From positions 3,792 to 67,791 of the forward strand of contig NZ_JBNPMC010000018.1 in NCBI RefSeq assembly GCF_050313795.1: a stretch of DNA of 64,000 bases, read 5' to 3'. The position numbers and the translations under genes were made by a program. Shown here in pieces: positions 1 through 9,008 of this stretch; position 1 is the stretch's first letter, and each line of letters starts with the position of its first letter. The notes below the pieces were generated by a model. That model was not told where the DNA came from. It was given only the letters and a program-made list of their open reading frames with translations, and made no database searches. The stretch comes from CAMBRQ01 sp945870325 (GTDB lineage: Bacteria > Bacillota > Clostridia > Lachnospirales > Lachnospiraceae).

Positions 1-1
1 T

Positions 2-391
2 CAGGTAGTGATCGGTTCCTGTACCAATGGAAGAATGGAAGATATGAGAAAGGCGGCGGCAATCCTTAAGGGACATACGGTTCATGAGGATGTGCGTGTT
101 ATGGTAATTCCGGCAACACAGAAGATCTATAAGCAGTGTATTGCAGAAGGGCTCCTGGACATCTTCGTAGACGCCGGATGTGCAGTTAATACACCGAGCT
201 GCGGACCTTGTATGGGTGGTCATATGGGTGTTATGGCAGCAGGCGAGAGATGTGTGTCCACGACGAACCGTAACTTTGTAGGAAGAATGGGACATGTGGA
301 TTCCCTAATCTATCTTGCTTCTCCAGAAGTGGCAGCGGCAAGCGCAATCGCAGGATGTATTGCGAATCCAGAGAAAGTAGGTGACAGATAA
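2..391 (+). CDS. leuC: 3-isopropylmalate dehydratase large subunit, C-terminal part (cut by window edge)
   Basis: This is the 3' end of an aconitase-superfamily gene; the reading frame is open to the first bases of the window, so the true start lies outside. LeuC with LeuD isomerises 2-isopropylmalate to 3-isopropylmalate in leucine biosynthesis. Visible are the GSCTNGR motif carrying the first [4Fe-4S] ligand cysteine and the SCGPCMGG motif carrying the other two. The short C-terminus resembles the smaller (about 420-residue) LeuC/HacA-type subunits rather than the E. coli form; that length is inferred, because only about 129 residues are present. The stop overlaps the leuD start (TAATG), which indicates translational coupling. 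Confidence 0.93.
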   Translation, partial: QVVIGSCTNGRMEDMRKAAAILKGHTVHEDVRVMVIPATQKIYKQCIAEGLLDIFVDAGCAVNTPSCGPCMGGHMGVMAAGERCVSTTNRNFVGRMGHVDSLIYLASPEVAAASAIAGCIANPEKVGDR

Positions 392-885
392 TGAAGGCAT
401 TAGGACATGTATTTAAATATGGCGATAACGTAGATACAGACGTTATCATTCCGGCAAGATATCTGAATTCTTTTGATGCACAGGAACTGGCAAGCCATGC
501 AATGGCTGATATTGATCCGGAATTCGTGAATAAGGTGAAACCAGGGGATCTGATTGTGGCGGATAAGAATTTTGGATGCGGTTCTTCCAGAGAACATGCG
601 CCGCTTTGCTTGAAGACAGCGGGAGTTAGTTGCGTAATTGCGGAGACATTTGCCAGAATCTTCTACAGAAATGCAATCAATATCGGACTCCCGATCATCG
701 AATGTCCGGAAGCAGCGAAAGGTATTGAAGCAGGAGATGAAGTGGAAGTGGACTTTGACAGCGGCAAGATCTATAACCGTACCAAAGGAACCCAGTTCCA
801 GGGTCAGCCATTCCCGGAATTCATGCAGAAACTGATTGCGGCAGGCGGACTAGTGAAGTATACTAATAGCAAAAAAGCGGACTAA
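391..885 (+). CDS. leuD: 3-isopropylmalate dehydratase small subunit
   Basis: 164 residues, the usual size for the short LeuD class that pairs with the LeuC type upstream. It forms the swivel domain that completes the active site of isopropylmalate isomerase in the cytoplasm. The family motif FGCGSSREHAP is at about residues 61-71 and an N-terminal GDNVDTDVIIPARYL segment is intact. The start overlaps the leuC stop. thrC follows 24 bp later, so leucine and threonine genes probably share a transcript. Confidence 0.95.
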   Translation: MKALGHVFKYGDNVDTDVIIPARYLNSFDAQELASHAMADIDPEFVNKVKPGDLIVADKNFGCGSSREHAPLCLKTAGVSCVIAETFARIFYRNAINIGLPIIECPEAAKGIEAGDEVEVDFDSGKIYNRTKGTQFQGQPFPEFMQKLIAAGGLVKYTNSKKAD

Positions 886-909
886 AGAATGATAGAAGGG
901 TGAAAAAAG

Positions 910-2397
910 ATGAATCTACATTACAAAAGTACAAGAAATTCGAATCTTAAGGTAACAGCTTCTGAAGCGATTCTGACAGGGCTTGCTCCGGACGGAGGAT
1001 TGTTTGTGCCGGAAGAGCTTCCGGTTCTGGATGTCTCTATGGATCAGTTGAAGGATATGTCTTATCAGGAAACTGCATATGCGGTTATGAAGCAGTTCCT
1101 GACTGACTTTACAGAGGAAGAATTGAAGAACTGTATTGGTAAGGCTTATGACAGCAAGTTTGATACGGAAGAGATTGCGCCTCTGGTAAAAGTAGATGAT
1201 ACGTATTATCTGGAATTGTTCCACGGAGCAACGATTGCATTCAAGGACATGGCATTATCCATCCTGCCACATCTTCTGACTACATCTGCGAAGAAGAATC
1301 ATGTGGAGAATGAGATTGTAATCCTGACTGCAACTTCAGGAGATACCGGCAAGGCGGCTATGGCAGGATTCGCGGATGTGGAAGGGACCAGAATTATTGT
1401 ATTCTATCCTAAGAATGGTGTCAGCAAGGTACAGGAACTCCAGATGGTGACGCAAAAGGGAAGTAATGTAGACGTTGTTGCAATTCACGGTAATTTTGAC
1501 CATGCGCAGAGTGGCGTGAAAGCCATGTTCGAGAATCAGGAACTTGCAAAGGAACTGGCGGGCAAGGGCTACCAGTTCTCTTCTGCGAATTCTATTAATA
1601 TCGGACGTCTGGTTCCGCAGGTGGCATATTATGTCTACGCTTATGCGAAACTTCTGGCGAATGAAGAGATTGCTGACGGAGAGAAGATCAATGTAGTGGT
1701 TCCGACAGGGAATTTTGGTAATATTCTGGCTGCTTATTATGCGAAGCAGATGGGAGTGCCGATTGATAAGCTGATCTGTGCTTCGAATGAGAATAAAGTT
1801 CTGTTTGATTTCTTTGAGACGGGCACTTATGACAAGAACAGGGAGTTCATGCTTACATCATCCCCGTCTATGGATATTTTGATTTCCAGCAATCTGGAAC
1901 GTCTGATTTATCTGATCGCAGGTGAAGATTCAGAGAAGACGAAGGAACTGATGGAAGAATTGAAGAATGGCGGAAGTTATACCATTACATCTGATATGAA
2001 GGATAGACTTGCTGATTTTGCAGCAGGCTTCGCTTCAGAAGAGAAGACAGCAGAGAGTATCAAGGCAGTATATGACAAGACCGGATATGTTATGGATACG
2101 CATACTGCAGTTGCTTCCTATGTCTGCGGACAATACAAAGAAGAGAGTAAAGATGGGCGGAAGTGCGTGATTGCCTCTACTGCAAGTCCATACAAATTTG
2201 TGAAGAGCGTTATGACTGCAATTGATGATAAATATGCATCAGCGGATGAATTCAGGTTGTTAGAGGAACTGCAGAGTGTCTCAGGGGTTACCATGCCTCA
2301 GGCAATTAAGGACATTCTGGATGCACAGGTGCTTCATACTCTGGAATGTGATGCAGACAAGATGGAAGAGACGGTAAAAGGAATTCTTAAACTGTAA
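910..2397 (+). CDS. thrC: Threonine synthase
   Basis: 495 residues. PLP-dependent fold-type II enzyme converting O-phosphohomoserine to threonine. The PLP lysine lies in the AFKDMAL motif (K112), and TSGDTGKAA and VPTGNFGN phosphate-binding loops are present. It belongs to the longer threonine synthase class (E. coli/yeast-like, with N-terminal NLHYKSTRN). A GAAGGGTG ribosome binding site lies about 8 nt before ATG. It is followed by a strong terminator, so it closes the leuCD-thrC unit. Confidence 0.95.
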   Translation: MNLHYKSTRNSNLKVTASEAILTGLAPDGGLFVPEELPVLDVSMDQLKDMSYQETAYAVMKQFLTDFTEEELKNCIGKAYDSKFDTEEIAPLVKVDDTYYLELFHGATIAFKDMALSILPHLLTTSAKKNHVENEIVILTATSGDTGKAAMAGFADVEGTRIIVFYPKNGVSKVQELQMVTQKGSNVDVVAIHGNFDHAQSGVKAMFENQELAKELAGKGYQFSSANSINIGRLVPQVAYYVYAYAKLLANEEIADGEKINVVVPTGNFGNILAAYYAKQMGVPIDKLICASNENKVLFDFFETGTYDKNREFMLTSSPSMDILISSNLERLIYLIAGEDSEKTKELMEELKNGGSYTITSDMKDRLADFAAGFASEEKTAESIKAVYDKTGYVMDTHTAVASYVCGQYKEESKDGRKCVIASTASPYKFVKSVMTAIDDKYASADEFRLLEELQSVSGVTMPQAIKDILDAQVLHTLECDADKMEETVKGILKL

Positions 2398-2460
2398 GTG
2401 CCAGTAGTCTATCTGTGTCCGTAAAAGGATTGGAAAAAACTGATAAAAATTTTTGCACAT

Positions 2461-2496
2461 AAAAATGCAAGATTGGGATGTGAATCTTGCATTTTT
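2461..2496 (+). terminator. Rho-independent terminator after thrC
   Basis: A perfect 14-bp inverted repeat (2461-2474 with 2483-2496, 8-nt loop) has an A-rich 5' side and a T-rich 3' side. The symmetric A/T ends could let it work in both directions. It separates leuCD-thrC from pckA. Confidence 0.85.
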
Positions 2497-2583
2497 ATTG
2501 ATTTTTGGCATAATTATAAAGAACGTTTATATTATAAATGAATTATAACTATAATTGACCTTCGCGAAAACATTGTTAAAGTA

Positions 2584-2612
2584 TTGACTTTTCTATGGGG
2601 AAATGCGATAAT
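2584..2612 (+). promoter_or_regulatory. Predicted sigma-A promoter of pckA
   Basis: TTGACT at 2584-2589, a 17-nt spacer and GATAAT at 2607-2612. The predicted 5' leader is about 80 nt. No riboswitch-like fold was recognised in the leader. Confidence 0.6.
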
Positions 2613-2699
2613 AAAGCAAATGTCGCTGTGGAAGTATATTGATACAAAGATACGATGACATAGCGAAAGTGAATATGAAAGAAAAGAGGTTAGATGAAG

Positions 2700-4304
2700 A
2701 TGGCGAAAATCGATTTAAGCAAGTACGGTATTTCCGGAACCACAGAGATTGTACACAATCCTTCTTATGAATTATTATTTGAGGAAGAGACGAAAGCCGA
2801 TCTGGAAGGTTTCGAAAAAGGTCAGGAGAGTGAACTTGGAGCAGTGAATGTAATGACAGGTGTATACACAGGACGTTCACCTAAAGATAAATTCATTGTA
2901 ATGGATGAAAACTCTAAGGACACTGTATGGTGGACTTCTGATGAATATAAGAATGACAACCATCCGGCTTCTGAGGAAACATGGGCTGTAGTAAAGGATA
3001 TCGCAATCAAGGAACTTTGCGACAAGAAACTTTATGTAGTAGATGCTTTCTGTGGAGCAAACGAAGATACTCGTATGGCTATCCGTTTCATCATGGAAGT
3101 AGCATGGCAGGCTCATTTTGTTAAGAATATGTTTATCCAGCCTACAGAAGAAGAACTCGAGAAGTTTGAGCCAGACTTCGTTGTTTACAACGCTTCTAAA
3201 GCAAAAGTAGAGAACTATGAAGAGTTAGGTCTGAATTCAGAGACAGCAGTCGTATTCAATATCACAAGCCGTGAGCAGGTTATCATCAATACATGGTACG
3301 GCGGAGAGATGAAGAAAGGTATGTTCTCTATGATGAACTACTATCTGCCACTGAAGGGTATCGCTTCTATGCACTGTTCTGCAAATACAGATATGAACGG
3401 CGAGAATACAGCAATCTTCTTCGGACTTTCCGGAACAGGTAAGACAACTCTGTCTACAGATCCTAAGCGTCTCCTGATCGGTGATGATGAGCACGGCTGG
3501 GATGACAATGGTGTCTTCAACTTTGAGGGCGGATGCTATGCTAAGGTTATCAACCTGGACAAAGAGTCTGAGCCAGATATCTACAATGCAATTAAGCGTA
3601 ATGCTCTTCTTGAGAACGTAACATTAGATGCTGAAGGTAAGATTGATTTTGCAGATAAGAGTGTAACAGAGAATACACGTGTATCTTATCCAATCGATCA
3701 TATCGAGAAGATCGTTCGTCCGGTATCAGCAGCACCGGCAGCACAGAACGTAATCTTCCTGTCTGCAGACGCTTTCGGTGTACTTCCTCCGGTATCTGTA
3801 TTGACACCAGAGCAGACACAGTACTACTTCCTGTCAGGATTTACAGCAAAACTTGCTGGTACAGAGCGTGGTATTACAGAGCCAACACCTACATTCTCTG
3901 CTTGCTTTGGACAGGCATTCCTGGAACTGCATCCTACAAAATATGCAGAAGAACTTGTTAAGAGAATGGAGAAGAGCGGCGCTAAGGCATATCTGGTTAA
4001 CACAGGATGGAACGGAACAGGCAAACGTATCTCTATTAAGGATACACGTGGTATCATCGATGCAATCCTGAATGGTGATATCCTGAATGCACCAACGAAG
4101 AAGATTCCATACTTCAACGTTGAAGTACCAACAGAACTTCCGGGTGTAGATCCGGCAATCCTTGATCCTCGTGACACTTATGCAGATGCTGCTGAGTGGG
4201 AAGAGAAAGCTAAGGATCTGGCAGGAAGATTTATCAAGAACTTTGCAAAATACGAAGGAAACGAAGCTGGTAAGGCATTAGTTTCTGCTGGTCCTCAGTT
4301 ATAA
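2700..4304 (+). CDS. pckA: Phosphoenolpyruvate carboxykinase (ATP)
   Basis: About 534 residues, typical for ATP-type PEPCK, which interconverts oxaloacetate and PEP with ATP/ADP. In gut clostridia it often runs in the carboxylating direction to make succinate or anaplerotic C4 acids; that direction is inference. The P-loop GLSGTGKTTLS lies around residues 242-252, the GDDEHGW metal-binding motif follows, and GRSPKDKFIV is near the N-terminus. An in-frame ATG at 2694 also exists; I chose 2700 because the AGAGGT ribosome site at 2685-2690 is 9 nt from it and only 3 nt from the other. Monocistronic, with its own promoter and terminator. Confidence 0.95.
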   Translation: MAKIDLSKYGISGTTEIVHNPSYELLFEEETKADLEGFEKGQESELGAVNVMTGVYTGRSPKDKFIVMDENSKDTVWWTSDEYKNDNHPASEETWAVVKDIAIKELCDKKLYVVDAFCGANEDTRMAIRFIMEVAWQAHFVKNMFIQPTEEELEKFEPDFVVYNASKAKVENYEELGLNSETAVVFNITSREQVIINTWYGGEMKKGMFSMMNYYLPLKGIASMHCSANTDMNGENTAIFFGLSGTGKTTLSTDPKRLLIGDDEHGWDDNGVFNFEGGCYAKVINLDKESEPDIYNAIKRNALLENVTLDAEGKIDFADKSVTENTRVSYPIDHIEKIVRPVSAAPAAQNVIFLSADAFGVLPPVSVLTPEQTQYYFLSGFTAKLAGTERGITEPTPTFSACFGQAFLELHPTKYAEELVKRMEKSGAKAYLVNTGWNGTGKRISIKDTRGIIDAILNGDILNAPTKKIPYFNVEVPTELPGVDPAILDPRDTYADAAEWEEKAKDLAGRFIKNFAKYEGNEAGKALVSAGPQL

Positions 4305-4370
4305 GAAGAGGTTAGAACTGAAAGGGTTCTTTGAACTTCTAAGAAGTAATATAATTCAAGCGTGAATATT

Positions 4371-4405
4371 AAGGAGTGATTTCGAGGAGGAATCACTCCT
4401 TTTTG
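4371..4405 (+). terminator. Terminator after pckA
   Basis: 11-bp perfect stem (4371-4381 / 4391-4401), 9-nt loop, then a T-run. The repeated post-terminator hairpin motif (4405-4452) follows immediately, so this hairpin may be the terminator part of a leader for the downstream symporter rather than a simple pckA terminator. Confidence 0.85.
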
Positions 4406-4452
4406 GCTGCCAATGCATCCGGATGGAACTGATAGTGGCAAGTCCTGTAGGT
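4405..4452 (+). promoter_or_regulatory. Conserved post-terminator hairpin motif, copy 1
   Basis: Core GCATCCGGATGGAACTG, a 7-nt loop segment ending in GTGG, then CAAGTCCTGTAG. The same core recurs at 42361-42396 and 51527-51562, each time directly after a terminator T-run. The two halves can form a hairpin with purine-purine mismatches. It lies about 170 bp before the AGCS symporter gene. Rest of the 4453-4623 gap: AT-rich, promoter-like, no gene seen. No function is assigned. Confidence 0.55.
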
Positions 4453-4623
4453 ATGTTTCTCTATTGTGAAAAATTTGTTGAATGTGCTGTAAAAATCATA
4501 AAAGATTGTACAAAAAATATCATTCATGACTAAAAAATATCAATTGTATACAATTTGAGAATTATATGATATTGTTAGATTAACAGGTATCGTTATCAAA
4601 AATATGAAAGAGAGGAACAAACT

Positions 4624-6012
4624 ATGTTACAAACCATTGAGGCTGTTAATTCAGCGATTAACGACTTTGTCTGGGGAGTGCCAGCAATGGTCTGCATCAT
4701 TGGCGTAGGGCTTGTGTTAAGCTGCCGTACCGGATTCATCCAATTCCGTAAGTTTGGGTATGCACTGAAGAATTCTATTGGAAAGATTTTCTCAAAGGAA
4801 GAGGCAAAAGAGGGAAGTATTACTCCATTCCAGGCAGTTTGTACTGCGCTTGCGGCTACCGTAGGAACGGGAAATATTGCGGGTGTAGCTGGAGCCATTG
4901 CAATCGGAGGTCCGGGAGCTGTTTTCTGGATGTGGGTATCTGCACTTCTGGGTATGTGTACGAAGTTTTCAGAGGTTACGCTTGCTGTACACTTCCGTGA
5001 GAAGAATGCAGAAGGCGACTATGTTGGCGGTCCTATGTATTACATTAAGAATGGACTTGGAAAGAATTGGTACTGGATGGCAGTCATCTATGCAGCACTT
5101 GGTTCATTAACTGTATTGGGAACAGGTAATGCGACTCAGGTAAATACCATTACAGCATCCATTGATTCTGCCCTTCTTAACTATGGTATCATTGGGGATG
5201 GACAGGTAGGAACGGTTAATCTGATCATCGGTATCGTAATCGCTATTCTGGTAGCAATCGTGCTTCTTGGCGGCGTGAAGCGTATCGGAAGCGTAACAGA
5301 AAAACTGGTGCCGTTTATGGCTGTTTTCTATATTATCCTTGCTCTTGGAGTTGTTTTCATGCACATTGGTTCTGTACCGGCAGTATTTGAATCAATCTTT
5401 GTTGGTGCATTCAATCCATCAGCATTTACAGGTGGTGTGGTAGGAAGTCTCTTTGTAAGTATGAGAAGAGGCGTATCACGTGGTATCTTCTCTAACGAGG
5501 CTGGTATTGGTACCGGATCTATCGCTCATGCATGTGCAGATACAGACCAGCCGGTAAAACAGGGCATGTTCGGTATCTTTGAAGTATTTGCTGATACGAT
5601 TGTTATCTGTACACTTACAGCCCTTGTAATCCTGCTTGGCGGCGAAGGTATTGAGTGGGGAGCAGCAGCAGGTGCGGAACTTACGATCTCCGGATTTACA
5701 TCCAGTTATGGTAACTGGGTATCTATCTTTACAGCAATTGCGATGTGCTGTTTCGCATTCTCAACGATTCTTGGATGGGGACTTTATGGCGCACGTTGTA
5801 TTGAGTTCGTATTTTCAACTAAGATTGTAAAACCATTCTTTATCGTTTATTCACTGGTAGCAATTCTTGGTGCAACAGTAGATCTCGGAATCATCTGGGG
5901 AATTGCAGATACATGTAACGGACTGATGTCTATCCCGAACTTAGTTGCATTGTTCTTGTTATCAGGAACTGTTGTGAAACTGGTGCGCGAGCATTTTGCA
6001 AAAGAAAAATAA
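4624..6012 (+). CDS. Sodium/alanine (AGCS family) amino-acid symporter
   Basis: 462 residues, the usual length of the alanine/glycine:cation symporter family, with about ten hydrophobic segments. The family signature GTGNIAGVAGAIAIGGPGA is at residues 81-99, and the conserved FSNEAGIGTGSIAHA segment is in the middle. It imports alanine, glycine or a related neutral amino acid with Na+; the exact substrate cannot be read from sequence. GAGAGG precedes ATG by 8 nt. It is a single gene between the pckA terminator/leader motif and 6S RNA. In the reference family, members include AlsT, DagA and AgcS. Confidence 0.92.
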   Translation: MLQTIEAVNSAINDFVWGVPAMVCIIGVGLVLSCRTGFIQFRKFGYALKNSIGKIFSKEEAKEGSITPFQAVCTALAATVGTGNIAGVAGAIAIGGPGAVFWMWVSALLGMCTKFSEVTLAVHFREKNAEGDYVGGPMYYIKNGLGKNWYWMAVIYAALGSLTVLGTGNATQVNTITASIDSALLNYGIIGDGQVGTVNLIIGIVIAILVAIVLLGGVKRIGSVTEKLVPFMAVFYIILALGVVFMHIGSVPAVFESIFVGAFNPSAFTGGVVGSLFVSMRRGVSRGIFSNEAGIGTGSIAHACADTDQPVKQGMFGIFEVFADTIVICTLTALVILLGGEGIEWGAAAGAELTISGFTSSYGNWVSIFTAIAMCCFAFSTILGWGLYGARCIEFVFSTKIVKPFFIVYSLVAILGATVDLGIIWGIADTCNGLMSIPNLVALFLLSGTVVKLVREHFAKEK

Positions 6013-6056
6013 TCGTACATAGATGATACATTTTTTCTGGATTTTCAGAGAAGCAG

Positions 6057-6085
6057 TTGTAAATTCTATGTAAATAGGTTATAAT
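6057..6085 (+). promoter_or_regulatory. Sigma-A promoter of the 6S RNA gene
   Basis: TTGTAA (6057-6062), exactly 17 nt, then TATAAT (6080-6085). It would start transcription at about 6091, where the 6S structure begins. A consensus -10 element suits an abundant stable RNA. Confidence 0.75.
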
Positions 6086-6087
6086 AT

Positions 6088-6275
6088 CCTCAGTAACAAC
6101 CTGGGATGCTCGATAACTTCTGTAATTTTGAACCTACAAAACTTTAAACGGGACTCTTATATCTCCGTAATATGTCAAGCCTCCGAACGTGCAGTGGAAG
6201 GCAGAAAAGCGGATGCGGACACCCACCTGGCTACGGCTAGGAGTCAAAATACAGAAACCGGCATTTTGGGGGACA
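6088..6275 (+). ncRNA. ssrS: 6S RNA (RNA polymerase-sigma factor regulator)
   Basis: A roughly 185-nt non-coding stretch with a consensus promoter and its own terminator. It contains GGACACCCACCTGG, resembling the conserved ACAC-N-CACCT region of bacterial 6S RNA. A closing stem pairs CCTCAG with TTGGGG, and a long arm pairs CTGTA-A-TTTTGA with TCAAAATACAG. A large open central region follows, flanked by GACTC/GAGTC. 6S RNA mimics an open promoter and binds the sigma-A holoenzyme in stationary phase. The call rests on recalled family features and hand folding; a covariance-model search would settle it. Confidence 0.8.
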
Positions 6276-6289
6276 TACAAAAGATGAAG

Positions 6290-6316
6290 GACAGTCGTTT
6301 ATCGGCTGTCTTTTTA
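6290..6316 (+). terminator. Terminator of the 6S RNA gene
   Basis: GACAG (6290-6294) pairs with CTGTC (6306-6310) across an 11-nt loop, followed by TTTTT. Short stem but well placed. Confidence 0.65.
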
Positions 6317-6454
6317 ATATATACTATTAGGGATGGATATCATTGGGAGTATGATTTTCTGAGATAGTGGTGATGCGAAAGTAAATGACGGTATATTATA
6401 CCGGGACAAAGCATACATTGAGAAAAGAGCATTGGACAAGAGGATATCGATAGA

Positions 6455-7837
6455 TTGAGTAGATATTACAGAAAGAAGACGAATAGAAGATCTGGAAATA
6501 GATGGAAGAGTTGGAACAACTGGAATCGGTATGGAGGAGAGCGTATCTTTCTATATGGATTGCTTGTATGTGTCAGCCTGCTAATTGTCGGCAGCCTGTT
6601 GTCGGCAGTGATGCCGGGAAAGCCTGAACTACATAAAAGGGTAGAGAGGAAGAAGGAAGAGGAAGTGCAGGAACCGAAACAGGAGATCGACAATCCGAAT
6701 ATCAGAGTGCTGATTATGACGAATGGATATGCGAACATTGTACATCCAAGTGTGGTATTATCCTCAGAGACTGGATTGACCGTTACATGTGGAGAGGAGC
6801 AACAAGAGATAGAAGCCGGACAGATGCTTGCGATTGTACCGGATGACGAGAGATTCCAAAGTGGCAGCATACGTATCTGTGCACATGACGGAGGGGAAGT
6901 TGCTATACATAGTATACAGAGAGGGTACGGAACGCCGTCTTATGCCGGAACACTGGAACTTCGGACTACAGCGGAAGGAATTGCAGTGATCAATGAATTG
7001 CCGGTGGAGACCTATCTATGTAAGGTGGTGCCAAGTGAGATGCCGGCATCTTACGAATTAGAAGCGTTAAAAGCCCAGGTGGTGTGTGCAAGAAGTTATG
7101 CCTATCAGCAGATGCAGGACTATGCGTACCCAGAATACGAGGCACATGTGAATGACAGCACGGATTATCAGGTGTATGGGAACTCTCCGGCTCAGGAATC
7201 ATCCAGTCAGGCGGTAAAGGAGACGGCGGGACAGGTTGTGCGGTATCAGGGACAGGTTGCCACAACTTATTATTATTCTACTTCCTGTGGAAGGACTACA
7301 AGTCCGGAAGCATGGGGAACGGCAGGTAATGAGGGGAATCAGTATCTTCAGGCGGTGGAAGTGAAAGATGAAGATGGAGACTATGAGAAAGAACTGCCGT
7401 GGTATCGTTGGACGGCGGTGGTACCGGTGGAGACGCTTTCGAACCTGATAGGGTTGAATACGGGGAAGGATGTCGGAACCTTGCAGAGTGTGGAAGTTAC
7501 GAAAACCGGGCCTGGGGATGTGGCGCTTCAGATCTGTGCAACAGGAGACAAGGGGACGGTAACAGTAGATACGGAGAATAAGATTCGAAGAGCCTTTGGC
7601 GGCAGTGGATATGAGATCTGCAAGCAGGATGGGACGACGGTGCCCAGTTCTGCGTTACTTCCAAGCGCATTTTTTACAATCCGAAGAGAAGGAGATGCTT
7701 TCGTGATAGAAGGCGGCGGGTATGGTCACGGGATTGGAATGAGCCAGAATGGGGCCAATGAGATGGCGAAAAAAGGAAAGAATTATGTGGATATATTAAC
7801 GTTGTTCTTTTGTGATATAACAATTGAGGGGCTATAG
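6455..7837 (+). CDS. SpoIID/LytB-domain membrane-anchored protein
   Basis: 460 residues from a TTG start; AAGAGG at 6438-6443 lies 11 nt upstream and no better ATG precedes the domain. A basic N-terminus (1-30) and one membrane helix (about 31-53) place the rest outside the membrane. A charged linker is followed by the SpoIID-like domain. VVPSEMP (E195) is the segment that in SpoIID carries the catalytic glutamate of the lytic transglycosylase that cleaves glycan strands. The C-terminal GHGIGMSQNGA motif is also intact. This could be SpoIID, which acts in forespore engulfment, or a vegetative LytB-like amidase enhancer; context (single gene between 6S RNA and LysR) does not decide. Confidence 0.85.
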   Translation: MSRYYRKKTNRRSGNRWKSWNNWNRYGGERIFLYGLLVCVSLLIVGSLLSAVMPGKPELHKRVERKKEEEVQEPKQEIDNPNIRVLIMTNGYANIVHPSVVLSSETGLTVTCGEEQQEIEAGQMLAIVPDDERFQSGSIRICAHDGGEVAIHSIQRGYGTPSYAGTLELRTTAEGIAVINELPVETYLCKVVPSEMPASYELEALKAQVVCARSYAYQQMQDYAYPEYEAHVNDSTDYQVYGNSPAQESSSQAVKETAGQVVRYQGQVATTYYYSTSCGRTTSPEAWGTAGNEGNQYLQAVEVKDEDGDYEKELPWYRWTAVVPVETLSNLIGLNTGKDVGTLQSVEVTKTGPGDVALQICATGDKGTVTVDTENKIRRAFGGSGYEICKQDGTTVPSSALLPSAFFTIRREGDAFVIEGGGYGHGIGMSQNGANEMAKKGKNYVDILTLFFCDITIEGL

Positions 7838-7863
7838 ATTCAGAAGGAATCATAGCCCCTTTC
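7827..7863 (+). terminator. Terminator overlapping the SpoIID-like stop codon
   Basis: AGGGGCTAT (7827-7835) pairs with ATAGCCCCT (7852-7860), loop 16 nt, then TTTC. The stem includes the stop codon. Located between convergent genes, it may serve both directions. Confidence 0.65.
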
Positions 7864-7890
7864 GCTGATATACCGGTACATTTGCAAGAA

Positions 7891-8763
7891 TCAATGTGAC
7901 AATTCTAACTTTTTTACATAGTCAAGGAATTTCAAAAGTGCAAGTGATGGAGGAATATCTTTGGACCATGCCACGCCAAGTACTCGTGAAAAATGTTCGG
8001 TAAAGGATCTGACACATACATCAAACGGTGCGTTGTGAAGCAATAACTTTGGAAGAATTGTAATGCCGAATCCTTTTTCCACCATCTTGAGTGCGGCAAA
8101 ATCCTCGTTTAATTGATATCGAATCTTAGGGTGGATATTATTCATTTCGAAGATTTTTCCGGTTTCAAAATCCAATTTATCGGCTGAAAGGACGAAATCC
8201 TCCTTGTCAATATCTGCCAGGGAGATGGAGAGTTTTTCTGCCAAAGGATGATTCCTGGGTGTTGCCAGCATCAGTTCATCCTTCATAATCGGAACAAAGT
8301 TTGCGGATGGTATGGCAAATTTTGAGGTGAAGATACAATCTAATTGTCCGGAGTTCAAAGAGTCTGTCAGCGGCTGGAAATCCTGAACTATAATGTCAAA
8401 TGTGATATTCGGATATGTATCGGAAAATAGCCGTAGTATATCTGGGAGAATATGGTAAGAGATACTTTGGATTGTTCCGATGCGGATATAGCCGCTGTCA
8501 AGGCTTGTAAGATTCGAGGCAATCTGTTGTATCTGATTTTGTGCGTCGCAGATGATACGAAGCTGTTCGATGATTGACTCCGTATTTGGCAGCAGTTCCA
8601 TGCCGGTTTTAGAACGATTGAATATGGAAAGTCCGATTTCCTGTTCAAAATTCTTAATACACTGGCTGACAGCGGAACGGGTATAATTTAATTTTTTTGC
8701 TGTTTTCGAGATGTTTTTCGTCTCGCAGACGTCTAAAATAATCTGATATTTGTCCACAATCAT
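7891..8763 (-). CDS. LysR-family transcriptional regulator
   Basis: 290 residues with an N-terminal winged HTH (about 1-60, containing SKTAKKLNYTRSAVSQCIKNFE) and a two-lobe effector-binding domain. It is divergent from the IlvD-like/OCD-like pair across a 245-bp AT-rich gap, the classic LysR arrangement, so it probably controls that pair and itself. The effector is unknown. In the gap I see AT-rich promoter-like sequence upstream of 9009 but could not define one unambiguous T-N11-A box. Confidence 0.9.
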   Translation of the reverse strand: MIVDKYQIILDVCETKNISKTAKKLNYTRSAVSQCIKNFEQEIGLSIFNRSKTGMELLPNTESIIEQLRIICDAQNQIQQIASNLTSLDSGYIRIGTIQSISYHILPDILRLFSDTYPNITFDIIVQDFQPLTDSLNSGQLDCIFTSKFAIPSANFVPIMKDELMLATPRNHPLAEKLSISLADIDKEDFVLSADKLDFETGKIFEMNNIHPKIRYQLNEDFAALKMVEKGFGITILPKLLLHNAPFDVCVRSFTEHFSRVLGVAWSKDIPPSLALLKFLDYVKKLELSH

Positions 8764-9008
8764 TATCCTCTTATCAATGTTAGATGATAGTCATAAAAAA
8801 TGAACAGGAACGTAAAAAAAATTGGACGACTGTATGGTTTTGTTCATAAAAGTACTAAAACACATACATATGTTAAAGAAATTTAACAGTTCGTCAATTT
8901 TCAATTACTTTTTCAATTCATTTTTTTATAGATATATTATACACAAAAGATAAATAATTGTCATTCGGTATCGTGAAGAAAGAATAATGTATATTAGGAG
9001 GAAGTGCT

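Noticed and set aside
8777..9008. Specific LysR operator (T-N11-A) between the divergent genes
   Set aside because: The gap is so AT-rich that several T-N11-A strings fit; none stands out, so no site is reported.
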